DNA of 64,000 nucleotides from Leuconostoc pseudomesenteroides KCTC 3652 (lineage in GTDB: Bacteria; Bacillota; Bacilli; Lactobacillales; Lactobacillaceae): NCBI RefSeq assembly GCF_014634745.1, contig NZ_BMBP01000006.1, positions 1 to 64,000 on the forward strand, written 5' to 3'. Both the position numbers and the translations under genes were made by a program. The first letter of the stretch is position 1, and each line of letters begins with the position of its first letter. The notes beneath the pieces are model-generated. The model did no database searches and was not told the origin of the DNA. It saw nothing but the letters and a program-made list of their open reading frames with translations. Shown piece after piece: positions 27,526-36,237 of the stretch.

Positions 27526-27838
27526 GCTTTCTCTCCTTCTGTTATTCATTTGTTCATCAGAAATTCTAACAGGGGACGACCTCATCTCATTCTCAAAAAT
27601 TTAATTCAAAATCAAAAAAATAAAAAAAAGACGATAATCGTTATGGTTAAGGCGCTTGAGACGATATGTAAAAGGTAGTAATAGGTTCAAAAAAAAGTCA
27701 TAATCTTGCTGTTTCGTTCACTGTTAAGTTATCAGTTATTCGACGAAACTTCACAACTTTTAGAGATAATAGTCTTGTGGAGAAGTGATAAATATTACCA
27801 CGTGACCACAACATACATAAAAGGAAGAGGTATATATT
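27526..27838. promoter_or_regulatory. Divergent intergenic region between CnaB adhesin and WxL protein
   Basis: No gene seen. Palindrome ACGAT-A-ATCGT at 27631-27641 next to an A-rich run. SD GGAAGAGG precedes the WxL gene. Promoters are not clear enough to assign. Confidence 0.35.
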
Positions 27839-28396
27839 ATGACAGTCTACACAAAGACAATCACCGCTGGCTTAGCATTATTATTAGCTGGCGCGCCATT
27901 AGTTGGCACAGTGAGTGCTGATAACATAGCTAACTCAAATGGAACGGTATCGTTTTCAGATCAAGATGGTTCGTTAGTGCTCGCATCAGCAGATAATGTG
28001 ACGTTCCAAAATCAGGACTTATCAAACATTTCTGATTTTACGCCTGACGCTTCCAACGGAACCACGGGTAAGGTAACGTTGGAACAAACATCGGCTAATC
28101 CAAGTGGTACTTATAGTATTCAAGTTCAACAAACGGGTGACTGGAATAACAGTTATTCGAACACGATGGCTACAGCAGAAGCTTTGCCAATCATGTATAA
28201 TTCAATGCCGTTATCAAGTCCAGTAACCTTTGTAGACAGCGCAGCGGCTCCGGCACGTGGTGTAAGTACTAAAGCTTTTAACCATGATTCAAAAAGTTTT
28301 GCGTTAGATTTGTCAGGTACTGGTGATCTTAGTAATGCTTTGGACCAAAGCTTGTTATCTGAACTGACATGGACGTTGACAAATAGTGTAGAATGA
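27839..28396 (+). CDS. WxL-domain surface protein
   Basis: 185 residues. Signal peptide ending SADN (cleavage near residue 27). The WxL domain occupies most of the mature protein, with TGDWNNSYSN as the upstream W region and the C-terminal motif SELTWTLTNS near the end. WxL proteins bind peptidoglycan non-covalently, and a WxL-interacting protein is encoded at 21353. Short, single-domain form (CscB-like). Confidence 0.88.
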   Translation: MTVYTKTITAGLALLLAGAPLVGTVSADNIANSNGTVSFSDQDGSLVLASADNVTFQNQDLSNISDFTPDASNGTTGKVTLEQTSANPSGTYSIQVQQTGDWNNSYSNTMATAEALPIMYNSMPLSSPVTFVDSAAAPARGVSTKAFNHDSKSFALDLSGTGDLSNALDQSLLSELTWTLTNSVE

Positions 28397-28648
28397 GTTT
28401 AGTTTCAAAGTGTTGTTTGTTGGCAAGCGTTTAAGTAATTTTAGTGTGGCGGCTTGACGTTGTCACAGCTAAAAAAGCTAGGCATACACGGCGTTCTAAA
28501 ATGGCGATTGTATTTTTACTGGGGTAAGGAGCGCCAGTAAAGTCTTAACTGGTGCCAGTAATGAAACGACATAATGGGGATACGCTTGCCACATAATACT
28601 TTGTTCAGACTCGGTAGAAAAAATGACAATTTTGTCGTTTTTTTTTTG
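28397..28648 (+). ncRNA. Structured non-coding segment ending in a terminator (candidate)
   Basis: No ORF. TTTACTGG (28515-28522) pairs perfectly with CCAGTAAA (28534-28541). GCGCCAGT (28531-28538) can instead pair with ACTGGTGC (28548-28555), so the two hairpins are mutually exclusive. A terminator AAAAAATGACAA / TTGTCGTTTTTT ends the segment at 28618-28648. It could be the long 3' UTR of the WxL mRNA, an attenuator or a separate small RNA. Confidence 0.35.
28618..28648 (+). terminator. Terminator downstream of the WxL gene
   Basis: AAAAAATGACAA / TTGTCGTTTTTT with a minimal loop and a T10 run. Confidence 0.85.
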
Positions 28649-28759
28649 AACATGACTATATGATATTAGATGTCACCAAGGAGCACAGTCATTAATTTGT
28701 TCATGATAAGATCTTGCTTTCGCCTCAGAATGGGCACAATTTTTGATTAAAATGAGGTT

Positions 28760-28821
28760 GTAAATAAGCGATGATATTATTTACAGATAGATAGCAGCTA
28801 TTGGCGGATTGACGCTAATAG
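28760..28821 (+). promoter_or_regulatory. Two inverted repeats upstream of the LecB-like gene
   Basis: GTAAATAA-N9-TTATTTAC (28760-28784) is a perfect 8-bp inverted repeat and a candidate operator. CTATTGGCG / CGCTAATAG around GATTGA (28798-28821) is a 9-bp hairpin in the probable 5' leader, followed by SD AAGGGG. No convincing -35/-10 pair was found between 28650 and 28850. Confidence 0.45.
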
Positions 28822-28849
28822 AATCAAGAATAGAAAAGGGGAACAAACA

Positions 28850-29230
28850 ATGTTAAAAGAAGTTAAAAATGAAGCACTTTCATTTCCAAAAGGCGTTTTC
28901 TTCTTAGTCAACATGACGACGCAAACTAGTGCGCCGATGGACGTGACAATTGAGGATGAAAATGGTGCACAATTGTTTCACGGTAGCCGAACAGGGACTG
29001 ATCCTTTACCAGTAATTAGTGGAACATTTACTTCATTAAGTGGAAAAGCAAGAATTATCATTCGCTGTGAGACAGCTACTAATCTTGATGTGCTATCTGA
29101 GCATTTGGACATAAAAAAAGCAGATGGTGGTCTAATCATGCGAGAATATGTCTATGTCGCTGAAGACTCGACTGACGCAGACTATAATGATCTCTATGTG
29201 TCAATTGTTGGTTGGCAACATAAAGGATAA
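28850..29230 (+). CDS. PA-IIL/LecB-like calcium-dependent lectin
   Basis: 126 residues, no signal peptide. The order of landmarks matches Pseudomonas aeruginosa LecB (PA-IIL). GVFFLVN (Asn21) stands for the GVTAFAN calcium Asn, and MTT occupies the sugar-specificity loop (SSG in PA-IIL). A central TFTSLSGKARIIIRCE strand region corresponds to LNSGSSGKVQVQV. The acidic loop EDSTDADYND (Glu105, Asp109, Asp111, Asn113, Asp114) matches EDGTDNDYND. The protein ends in Gly126, as PA-IIL ends in Gly114, whose carboxylate completes the neighbour's calcium site. All expected calcium ligands are therefore present. Sugar (fucose, mannose) is not determined. It lies between surface genes and the rbs regulator, and a strong terminator follows. 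Confidence 0.75.
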   Translation: MLKEVKNEALSFPKGVFFLVNMTTQTSAPMDVTIEDENGAQLFHGSRTGTDPLPVISGTFTSLSGKARIIIRCETATNLDVLSEHLDIKKADGGLIMREYVYVAEDSTDADYNDLYVSIVGWQHKG

Positions 29231-29240
29231 ATATTTGATG

Positions 29241-29264
29241 GGCAACGGTTTGTTGCCTTTTTTT
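29241..29264 (+). terminator. Terminator of the LecB-like gene
   Basis: GGCAAC / GTTGCC stem, 5-nt loop, T7. Confidence 0.9.
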
Positions 29265-29388
29265 GTTGCAGTGCGCTATATCAGTTTTATGATTAACGTT
29301 TATGATATACAAACAGAAAAGTGGCGAGTTTTATTATTTTGCGTTATATTAATTTGAAAAAGCTAAATAATGAAAGGAATAGAACTAA

Positions 29389-30390
29389 ATGAAAAGGGTA
29401 TCAATTAAAGATGTAGCCAAGTCGTCAGGTGTTTCAACGACAACTGTATCTCAAATTTTGAATGGTAAAGGTGGACGCTTTTCCGACCAAACCAGAGACA
29501 GAGTTTTCAAAGCACGTGATGAGCTTGGCTATATTGCTAGTATTGCGGCCAAAACTTTAAAAGGTTTTCATTCCATTTTGATTGGTGTAATCGTGCCATC
29601 TTTTCGCCTTCCATTTTTTGCCAACTTAATTGAAAGTATGGAGAAACATGAAGCGTACGGCGTACGTTTGGTATTTTTTGCTGCAGCAGATAATAAAATT
29701 GAAAGTGCCATTCGTTCATTAGTTGCAAGAGGTGTCGGTGGGCTGATTATTGGCAGATCAATTCCAGAAAGCATGAAAATTTATCAACTGTTAGCTAAAC
29801 AGCATATTCCTTACCTGGTGTTAGATCAAAATAGTAATCAGCAAGCGCATGACCGTATCATTGTAGATGAGTTTCGAGGTGGGGGACTAGTTGCTAATCA
29901 TTTCATAGGTTTAGGACATACGAAATTGGCTATCGTTTCGCCTCAAAAAATGACACATAATATGTTGCAGCGCCAGCAAGGGTTTGTAGAAGTGTTAGCC
30001 CCAAAAAATATTCAGCCCATCATCATCAATACGGCAGATTTGTCAAAGCATAGTGGTTATGCTGTGACAAAAAAAGTTATTGCCAGTAAAGTTAGTGCTG
30101 TTTTTGTATTGAATGATGCGATGTCATTGGGTCTAATAAGGGGCCTTATTGATAGTGGTTTGAATATTCCCAGAGACATTTCTCTGGCAGGTTATGATGA
30201 CGACGATTATGCACAATTTGTAACGCCAGCTTTAACTACGGTCAGTCAACCGGTTACGGACATTGGGATTTCAGCGATCAAACTTTTAATGAATAGAATT
30301 AATTATCCAAACTTGCCCGCGCAAATTCAGAAATTCAATTTAACGTTGATAAAACGTGAATCCACTAGCATCTATGGCGGAACTGCATAA
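29389..30390 (+). CDS. rbsR: LacI-family regulator, ribose operon repressor
   Basis: 333 residues. N-terminal HTH and hinge (SIKDVAKSSGVSTTTVSQILNG), periplasmic-binding-protein-like effector domain, and C-terminal GYDDDDYAQFVTPALTTVSQP. Adjacent to rbsDACBK, so RbsR is the natural assignment. It has its own promoter (TTGCAG 29266-29271, 16 bp, TATGAT 29288-29293). The operator is probably the GAAAGCGCTTACA element at 30478-30490. Confidence 0.88.
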   Translation: MKRVSIKDVAKSSGVSTTTVSQILNGKGGRFSDQTRDRVFKARDELGYIASIAAKTLKGFHSILIGVIVPSFRLPFFANLIESMEKHEAYGVRLVFFAAADNKIESAIRSLVARGVGGLIIGRSIPESMKIYQLLAKQHIPYLVLDQNSNQQAHDRIIVDEFRGGGLVANHFIGLGHTKLAIVSPQKMTHNMLQRQQGFVEVLAPKNIQPIIINTADLSKHSGYAVTKKVIASKVSAVFVLNDAMSLGLIRGLIDSGLNIPRDISLAGYDDDDYAQFVTPALTTVSQPVTDIGISAIKLLMNRINYPNLPAQIQKFNLTLIKRESTSIYGGTA

Positions 30391-30439
30391 ACAATTTTGA
30401 CAAAATTTATATTTCTAATCATTTAATTGTGCTTTTCCC

Positions 30440-30490
30440 TTGACATTGAGATAACTAAGCGGTAAATTATAAATAAAGAAAGCGCTTACA
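30440..30490 (+). promoter_or_regulatory. rbs operon promoter with cre/RbsR operator
   Basis: TTGACA (30440-30445), 17-bp spacer, TAAATT (30463-30468). GAAAGCGCTTACA (30478-30490) at about +1 fits both cre (CcpA) and a LacI-family operator. Confidence 0.8.
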
Positions 30491-30552
30491 TTATTTGTTC
30501 AGCTTATTTTTTTGAACTAAAAGTAATACGTTTTACTAAAGAAGGAGAAGAA

Positions 30553-30951
30553 ATGAAAAAAATCGGCGTATTGAATTCGGATCTATCAGCTGTCATTGCT
30601 GATATGGGACATCAAGATTGGTTAGCAGTCGGGGATGCTGGTACTCCAGTACCTAAGGAAACTTCAAAAATTGATTTGAGTGTCAAAAATGGGTTGCCAC
30701 ACTTTATAGACGTACTGGATACAGTTCTAATAGAATTGGAGGTTCAAAAAATTTATTTAGCGGAAGAAATTAAAGCAGCCAATCCTGAAATCTTAACAGA
30801 AGTGAAGAATAGATTTTCTGATCGGGTCATCATAGAATTTATTTCCCATGAACAATTAAAGCAAAACTTAAAACGTAGCAAAGCATTTGTTAGAACTGGT
30901 GAAATGACACCGTATGCTAATATCATTCTTGAAAGTGGTGTCGTATTTTAA
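30553..30951 (+). CDS. rbsD: D-ribose pyranase
   Basis: 132 residues, normal length. Converts beta-D-ribopyranose to the furanose form used by ribokinase. [30 protein letters not shown] contains the catalytic His/Asp region (MGHxD), and the C-terminal [13 protein letters not shown] is diagnostic. First gene of the operon; SD GAAGGAG. Confidence 0.95.
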   Translation: MKKIGVLNSDLSAVIADMGHQDWLAVGDAGTPVPKETSKIDLSVKNGLPHFIDVLDTVLIELEVQKIYLAEEIKAANPEILTEVKNRFSDRVIIEFISHEQLKQNLKRSKAFVRTGEMTPYANIILESGVVF

Positions 30952-30972
30952 TGAAAAGGAAAAGTGAAAAAC

Positions 30973-32466
30973 ATGAAAATTGATATGCTCGGTATTTCTA
31001 AATCATTTGGTAATAATCATGTTTTACGGGACGTAAACTTTCATTTGGATAATGCTGAAGTGCATGCATTAATGGGTGAAAATGGTGCCGGTAAGTCAAC
31101 ACTAATGAATATTTTGACTGGGTTACTGAATGCTGACTCAGGACAAATTTTGGTTGACGACAAAGAAGTACATTTCAATGGACCCAAAGACGCAGAAGAA
31201 CATGGTATTAGTTTTATTCATCAAGAAATGAATAATTTCGGTGAGATGACCGTTTTAGAAAATATGTTTCTGAACAAAGAAGTAAAAAATAAGTGGGGCA
31301 TGATTGATGAAAAAACAATGCGTGCAGAAGCGTTAAAAATATTCCAAACGTTAAATATTAATTATAATTTAAACGCAATGATTGGTGATCTAAGCATTGG
31401 TGCACAGCAAATGATTGAAATCTCTAAGGCAATGATGTCTGAAGCCAAAGTGATTATTATGGATGAACCAACAGCGGCTTTAACTAATTCTGAAATCACA
31501 TCGTTGTTTAAAACGGTTAATCATCTAAAGGCGCAAGGTGTCAGTTTTATTTATATTAGTCACCGTATTGAAGAAAATATGGAAATTGCTGACAAAATTA
31601 CAATTATGCGTGATGGCCACACGGTTGATGAATCATTTATTTCTGAAACAAACGTTGAAAAAATAGTAACTAATATGGTGGGTAGAGATATTGGTGATTT
31701 TTATCCTGAACGACACGCTGAGACAGGCAAAACGGTTTTAGAAGTTACTCACTTGGAAAGTAATGATAAGTTTCATGATATTAATTTCACGGTTAAAGAG
31801 GGTGAAATATTAGGATTTTCAGGATTAATGGGATCGGGTCGAACTGAAATTATGCGTGCCATTTTTGGAGTTGATCATCGAAATGGTGGTGATGTTGCCA
31901 TCAATGGTAACAAAGTCAAAATTATGTCACCTTCAGATGCCATTAACCAAGGCATTGGATTTGTAACTGAAAATCGTAAAGATGAAGGTTTGATTTTAGA
32001 TTTCTCAGTTTCTGAAAATATTATAATGGCTAGCTTAAAAGATTTAGTCAAAAAACATTTCATAGATGAAAAAGTGAAAGATGACTTTGTGAATTTGCTA
32101 GTAAAACGTTTAACTATAAAAACAGATGGTACAAACATTGATGCTGGTAGTTTATCAGGTGGTAATCAACAAAAAGTAGTTTTGGCAAAATGGATTGGTG
32201 CTGGCAGTAAGATATTGATCCTGGATGAACCAACTAGAGGTGTTGATGTTGGAGCTAAACGAGAAATATATGATCTTATCAATGAATTAACTAATCGTGG
32301 GGTCGCTATTATTATGGTTTCTAGTGACCTGCCAGAGGTTCTGGCAATGAGCGATCGCATTGCTGTGATGTATGAAGGGAATATGATGGCTATTGTTGAT
32401 AATAGTTCACATGTAACAGAATCAGACATTATGACACTTGCAACTGGAGGAAAAGCGAATGACTAG
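30973..32466 (+). CDS. rbsA: Ribose ABC importer ATP-binding protein
   Basis: 497 residues. Two fused ATPase domains: Walker A GENGAGKST in the first, a variant GLMGSGRTE in the second. Signatures are LSIGAQQMIEIS and LSGGNQQKVVLA, Walker B IIMDEPTAAL and ILDEPTRGVD. ATG 30973 is chosen because MKIDMLGISKSFG aligns with RbsA starts; an in-frame GTG at 30964 lies closer to the SD AAAAGGA and cannot be excluded. Overlaps rbsC by 8 bp. Confidence 0.95.
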   Translation: MKIDMLGISKSFGNNHVLRDVNFHLDNAEVHALMGENGAGKSTLMNILTGLLNADSGQILVDDKEVHFNGPKDAEEHGISFIHQEMNNFGEMTVLENMFLNKEVKNKWGMIDEKTMRAEALKIFQTLNINYNLNAMIGDLSIGAQQMIEISKAMMSEAKVIIMDEPTAALTNSEITSLFKTVNHLKAQGVSFIYISHRIEENMEIADKITIMRDGHTVDESFISETNVEKIVTNMVGRDIGDFYPERHAETGKTVLEVTHLESNDKFHDINFTVKEGEILGFSGLMGSGRTEIMRAIFGVDHRNGGDVAINGNKVKIMSPSDAINQGIGFVTENRKDEGLILDFSVSENIIMASLKDLVKKHFIDEKVKDDFVNLLVKRLTIKTDGTNIDAGSLSGGNQQKVVLAKWIGAGSKILILDEPTRGVDVGAKREIYDLINELTNRGVAIIMVSSDLPEVLAMSDRIAVMYEGNMMAIVDNSSHVTESDIMTLATGGKAND

Positions 32467-33445
32467 TACTAGAAATGAACAGAAAGTGGTGAAAGAAGTG
32501 AAAGACAGAAAAATATTGCAGCAATTGTCAGGATTAGGACCAGTTCTTGCACTGATAGTACTAGCTTTAATTACGACGGTGATGAATCCAAGTTTTCTTG
32601 ATCCCAACAACTTGCTCAATCTTTTGCGACAAGTATCAATAAATGGTTTGATTGCCTTTGGTATGACCTTTGTCATATTAACAGGTGGTATTGATTTGTC
32701 GGTTGGTGCTATTTTGGCACTGACATCAGCACTTTCAGCAATGATGATTACAAGTGGTGTGCCAACATTGATTGCTATGTTAATCGGTATTGTATTTGGT
32801 GGTCTGTTAGGTGGTCTGAATGGGCTGATTATTACAAAAGGCGGAGCTGCACCATTCATCGCTTCGTTGGCGACAATGACAATTTTTCGAGGTGCAACCT
32901 ATGTGTTCACTAACGGTAATCCGATTACAAGCAAAGCCATGAACAATAGTTTTATTTTCCAATTTATTGGGCGCGGTTACTTTTTCGGCATTCCGGTGCC
33001 TGTCATTATCATGTTGATTTCATTCTTTATTCTGTACATTCTGTTACACAAAATGACATTTGGACGTAAGACCTATGCATTAGGTGGTAATGAAAAAGCT
33101 GCATTTGTATCAGGTATTAAAGTCAATATAACAAAAACATGGATTTACGTTATTTCCGGCATTATGAGTTCAGCTGCTGGTATGATTTTAATTTCACGTT
33201 TAAGTTCGGCACAGCCGGATGCAGGAACAGGTTTTGAAATGGACGCTATTGCTGCGGTCGTATTGGGTGGCACTTCACTTGCCGGTGGTCGTGGTCGTAT
33301 TTTCGGAACATTAATTGGTGCATTGATTATTGGAACACTAAATAACGGTATGAATTTGATTGGTATTTCTAGCTTCTATCAGCAAATTGTCAAAGGAATT
33401 GTGATTATTATTGCTGTTTTGTTAGACCGTCGAAAGAAAGCTTAA
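32459..33445 (+). CDS. rbsC: Ribose ABC importer permease
   Basis: 328 residues, BPD_transp_2 family, about ten helices. Diagnostic segments: VILTGGIDLSVGAILAL, GLLGGLNGLIITKG, ALGGNEKAAFVSGI, VLGGTSLAGGRGRIFGT. ATG 32459 has SD TGGAGG with 8-nt spacing inside the rbsA end, so the upstream in-frame ATG is rejected. Confidence 0.95.
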   Translation: MTSTRNEQKVVKEVKDRKILQQLSGLGPVLALIVLALITTVMNPSFLDPNNLLNLLRQVSINGLIAFGMTFVILTGGIDLSVGAILALTSALSAMMITSGVPTLIAMLIGIVFGGLLGGLNGLIITKGGAAPFIASLATMTIFRGATYVFTNGNPITSKAMNNSFIFQFIGRGYFFGIPVPVIIMLISFFILYILLHKMTFGRKTYALGGNEKAAFVSGIKVNITKTWIYVISGIMSSAAGMILISRLSSAQPDAGTGFEMDAIAAVVLGGTSLAGGRGRIFGTLIGALIIGTLNNGMNLIGISSFYQQIVKGIVIIIAVLLDRRKKA

Positions 33446-33464
33446 GTGAGGGGTTTAAATTATT

Positions 33465-34421
33465 ATGACAAAGAAAATATTAGGTATTGCTGTTGGTGCT
33501 TTAGCACTGATTTACGCTATTGTGTTCGTTGTTTCCGGTCGAGCCGTGTTCTCTATCAGCAATCCCTTTCAAACGAATACGGTTTTGCAGCACAAGAAAC
33601 CGAGTGAATTAAAAATTGGTGTTTCTCTCTCTACTCTCAATAATCCTTTCTTTATTTCTATCAAACAGGGCGTTACAGAAACAGCTAAAAAATCTGGATC
33701 AAAAGTTCAGGTTTACGATGGACAAAATAGCACTAATAAACAGAGCAATGATGTTGAAGATTTAATTCAAAAAAAAGTTGATGTATTAATCATTAACCCA
33801 GTTGATTCCTCAGCTATTACACCGGAAGTGAAGTCGGCTAATGAAGCTGGTATTCCAGTTATCACAATTGATCGTTCATCAGATGGTGGAAAAGTGTTGA
33901 GCTTAGTTGCTTCTGATTCAAAAGAGGGTGGCAAAATGGCTGCTGACTTTATGATTAAAACACTGGGAGAAAAAGCAAAAATTGCTGAGTTGCAAGGGAC
34001 TCCAGGAGCTTCTGCTACGCGTGAACGCGGTGCTGGATTTGATAATACTGCTAAAGGGCATTTAGATATTGTGACAAAACAGACTGCAAATTTTGATCGT
34101 ACGGAAGGCTTAAATACTGCTGAGAATATTGCTCAAGCTCACCCTGACATCAAAGGATTGTTTTCTCAAAATGATGAAATGGCTTTAGGTGCTGTCCAAG
34201 CACTAAAATCAAATCCTGATATCGTTATTGTTGGATTTGATGGTTCTGTTGATGGCATTAATGCAGTCAAAAAAGGACAGATGGCAGCTACTGTGGCTCA
34301 AAAACCAAAAGAAATGGGTAAATTAGCAGTTCAAGCTGCATATAAATATTTCAAAGGCGAAAAAGTATCAAGTCAAATCAAATCACCTCTAGAATTAATT
34401 GTAGCGGATAAATATAAATAA
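33465..34421 (+). CDS. rbsB: Ribose-binding protein with N-terminal membrane anchor
   Basis: 318 residues. Peripla_BP_4 fold: KIGVSLSTLNNPFFISIKQG, INPVDSSAITPEV, ASDSKEGGKMAADF, FSQNDEMALGAVQAL, VGFDGSVDG are typical RbsB segments. The N-terminus is one hydrophobic helix (ILGIAVGALALIYAIVFVV) followed by SGRAVFS, with no lipobox Cys, so anchoring is by the uncleaved helix or the protein is released. Most Gram-positive RbsB proteins are lipoproteins. Confidence 0.92.
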   Translation: MTKKILGIAVGALALIYAIVFVVSGRAVFSISNPFQTNTVLQHKKPSELKIGVSLSTLNNPFFISIKQGVTETAKKSGSKVQVYDGQNSTNKQSNDVEDLIQKKVDVLIINPVDSSAITPEVKSANEAGIPVITIDRSSDGGKVLSLVASDSKEGGKMAADFMIKTLGEKAKIAELQGTPGASATRERGAGFDNTAKGHLDIVTKQTANFDRTEGLNTAENIAQAHPDIKGLFSQNDEMALGAVQALKSNPDIVIVGFDGSVDGINAVKKGQMAATVAQKPKEMGKLAVQAAYKYFKGEKVSSQIKSPLELIVADKYK

Positions 34422-34442
34422 CTATTTGAAAGGTTTGAAATA

Positions 34443-35390
34443 ATGAACAAGGTTGTCGTGATTGGAAGTTTAAACATAGATCTCATTACAAAAATAGGCC
34501 GCTTGCCACTGCAAGGAGAAACTATGTCTGTCAGGGAACAAGTAACAAGTTTTGGTGGAAAAGGTGCAAATCAAGCAGTTGCTGCAGCCAGACAAGGATC
34601 AGAAGTGACGTTTGTTGGCGCTGTGGGTAATGATGAAAACGGCGACGCTTTTAAAAAATTGTTACGTCAAGAAAATATCAACACGGATTATATTGTTTCA
34701 AAACAACAAAGTACAGGTTCGGCGGTTATTTTATTAGAAGAAAACGGGCATAATACTATTTTAGTAAATGGCGGAGCTAACGCTCGTCTAGATGTTGCTG
34801 ATATTCAAAATGCAAAACAGGTGATTGAGAAAGCAGACATTGTCGTTGCACAATTAGAAGTCCCAAGTGAAACTGTTATTGAAGCTTTTAAAATTGCCAA
34901 GAATGCAGGCGCAATGACTGTTTTGAATCCTGCTCCAGTTAGAAAACAATTAGATCAAGAACTCATCAATTATACTGATCTCATTGTTCCAAACGAAACT
35001 GAAGCAGCTGCACTAGCCAATGAAAATCCGACAACTGAAGTGGCAGTCATCGAAAAGACTATTTATCACAAATTGCAAGGGCAAGGATTAGAAAATGTTA
35101 TTATTACGTTGGGTGATAAAGGCGTTTACTATAAGGTTTTGAACAAAAGTCAGCTCTTACCAATTTTTAAGGTACAGACATTGGATACTACTGCAGCAGG
35201 AGACACATTTATTGGTACAATCGCTGCTAACTTACATGCTGATTATGCTAACTTAGAAGAAACTTTGTTGCGAAGTAGTTTAGCTAGCTCGATTGCAGTT
35301 AGTCGTGCAGGTGCAATTGCATCTATTCCTAACAGTAAAGATATTGAGGAACAGTTTAAAAAAAATAATGATAATACGAGGGTATTATAA
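34443..35390 (+). CDS. rbsK: Ribokinase
   Basis: 315 residues. PfkB kinase producing ribose-5-[18 protein letters not shown] and DTTAAGDTFIGTIA motifs are present; the second reads DTTAAGD, Ala for the first Gly, still common in this family. Overlaps the rpiA start by 1 bp (TAATG). Confidence 0.95.
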   Translation: MNKVVVIGSLNIDLITKIGRLPLQGETMSVREQVTSFGGKGANQAVAAARQGSEVTFVGAVGNDENGDAFKKLLRQENINTDYIVSKQQSTGSAVILLEENGHNTILVNGGANARLDVADIQNAKQVIEKADIVVAQLEVPSETVIEAFKIAKNAGAMTVLNPAPVRKQLDQELINYTDLIVPNETEAAALANENPTTEVAVIEKTIYHKLQGQGLENVIITLGDKGVYYKVLNKSQLLPIFKVQTLDTTAAGDTFIGTIAANLHADYANLEETLLRSSLASSIAVSRAGAIASIPNSKDIEEQFKKNNDNTRVL

Positions 35391-36064
35391 TGACAAAGCA
35401 AGATCTTTTTAAGCAAAAAGCAGCAAGAGCCGCCCTTGATTACATTAAAGACGGTATGATTGTTGGATTGGGCACAGGCTCTACTGTTAGCTTTTTGTTA
35501 GATTATATTTCTGAAAAAGAACTAGATATCACAGGTGTCACAACATCTAAAGATACGTCAAGAAAATGTCGTGCTTTGGGCATAAGAGTCGTTGATATTG
35601 ACATGGTTGATCATATCGATGTCACCATTGATGGTGCTGATGAAGTAGATGCCTACATGAACGGTATCAAAGGTGGTGGTGCTGCATTATTAATGGAAAA
35701 AATTGTCGCAAATAATTCTAAAACTAACATTTGGATTGTAGATGAAACCAAAGTTCATAGTGTATTAGGATCATTTCCATTGCCTATTGAAATTATTTCA
35801 TATGGTAGTGGTAAGTTGATTCAAAACTTTGAAGAAAAGGGTTACCATCCGGTTCTACGTCTTGACAATGCCGGGAATCCAGTTGTGACAGATACAGGGC
35901 ACAACATCATTGATTTGAATTTGCATTATATTGATAATCCTCAAGAATTAGCAGAATATTTAGAAAGCCAAGTTGGTGTTGTCGAACATGGTCTGTTTAT
36001 AAATATTGCAGATGTTGTCATTATTGGTGGTGAACAAATTGTCACTCACAATAGAAAGCAATGA
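35390..36064 (+). CDS. rpiA: Ribose-5-phosphate isomerase A
   Basis: 224 residues. VGLGTGSTVSFLLDYI phosphate-binding loop, DVTIDGADEVDA with the catalytic Asp, GGGAALLMEKIVA. Converts ribose-5-P to ribulose-5-P, leading to xylulose-5-P and phosphoketolase in heterofermenters, so its place at the end of the rbs operon makes metabolic sense. Confidence 0.95.
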   Translation: MTKQDLFKQKAARAALDYIKDGMIVGLGTGSTVSFLLDYISEKELDITGVTTSKDTSRKCRALGIRVVDIDMVDHIDVTIDGADEVDAYMNGIKGGGAALLMEKIVANNSKTNIWIVDETKVHSVLGSFPLPIEIISYGSGKLIQNFEEKGYHPVLRLDNAGNPVVTDTGHNIIDLNLHYIDNPQELAEYLESQVGVVEHGLFINIADVVIIGGEQIVTHNRKQ

Positions 36065-36094
36065 TGTGACAAAGAGTTTTATTGTAATACTGTT

Positions 36095-36125
36095 TAAAAA
36101 AAGCATGGCGGCGCCTTGCTTTTTT
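36095..36125 (+). terminator. Terminator of the rbs operon
   Basis: AAAAAAGCA-T-GGC / GCC-T-TGCTTTTTT stem with a short loop. Confidence 0.9.
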
Positions 36126-36139
36126 GTTGTCTTGTATGT

Positions 36140-36221
36140 TTGACAATGTTCGGATTTTTCACGTACAATAGGAAAGTAACTAATTAACTGAAAAAATTGA
36201 TTTCTAGCAAGTTGCTTGCTA
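36140..36221 (+). promoter_or_regulatory. tgt promoter and leader hairpin
   Basis: TTGACA (36140-36145), 18-bp spacer, TACAAT (36164-36169). TAGCAAG-TTG-CTTGCTA (36205-36221) is a 7-bp perfect hairpin just upstream of SD TATGGAG. No preQ1 riboswitch pattern recognised. Confidence 0.65.
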
Positions 36222-36237
36222 AATATGGAGAAATAAC

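Noticed and set aside
27631-27641. ACGATAATCGT as a terminator
   Set aside because: Arms of 5 bp leave only one base in the loop; more likely an operator or chance.
28430-28444. cre upstream of the LecB-like gene (GGCAAGCGTTTAAG)
   Set aside because: Central CG and flanking AA/TT fit, but both ends differ from consensus and it is 400 bp upstream, before a terminator.
28397-28620. Decayed gene between the WxL and LecB-like genes
   Set aside because: All frames are densely stopped and no family resemblance remains; RNA structure explains the region better.
36140-36237. preQ1 riboswitch upstream of tgt
   Set aside because: Only a simple 7-bp hairpin; none of the short preQ1 aptamer sequence pattern.
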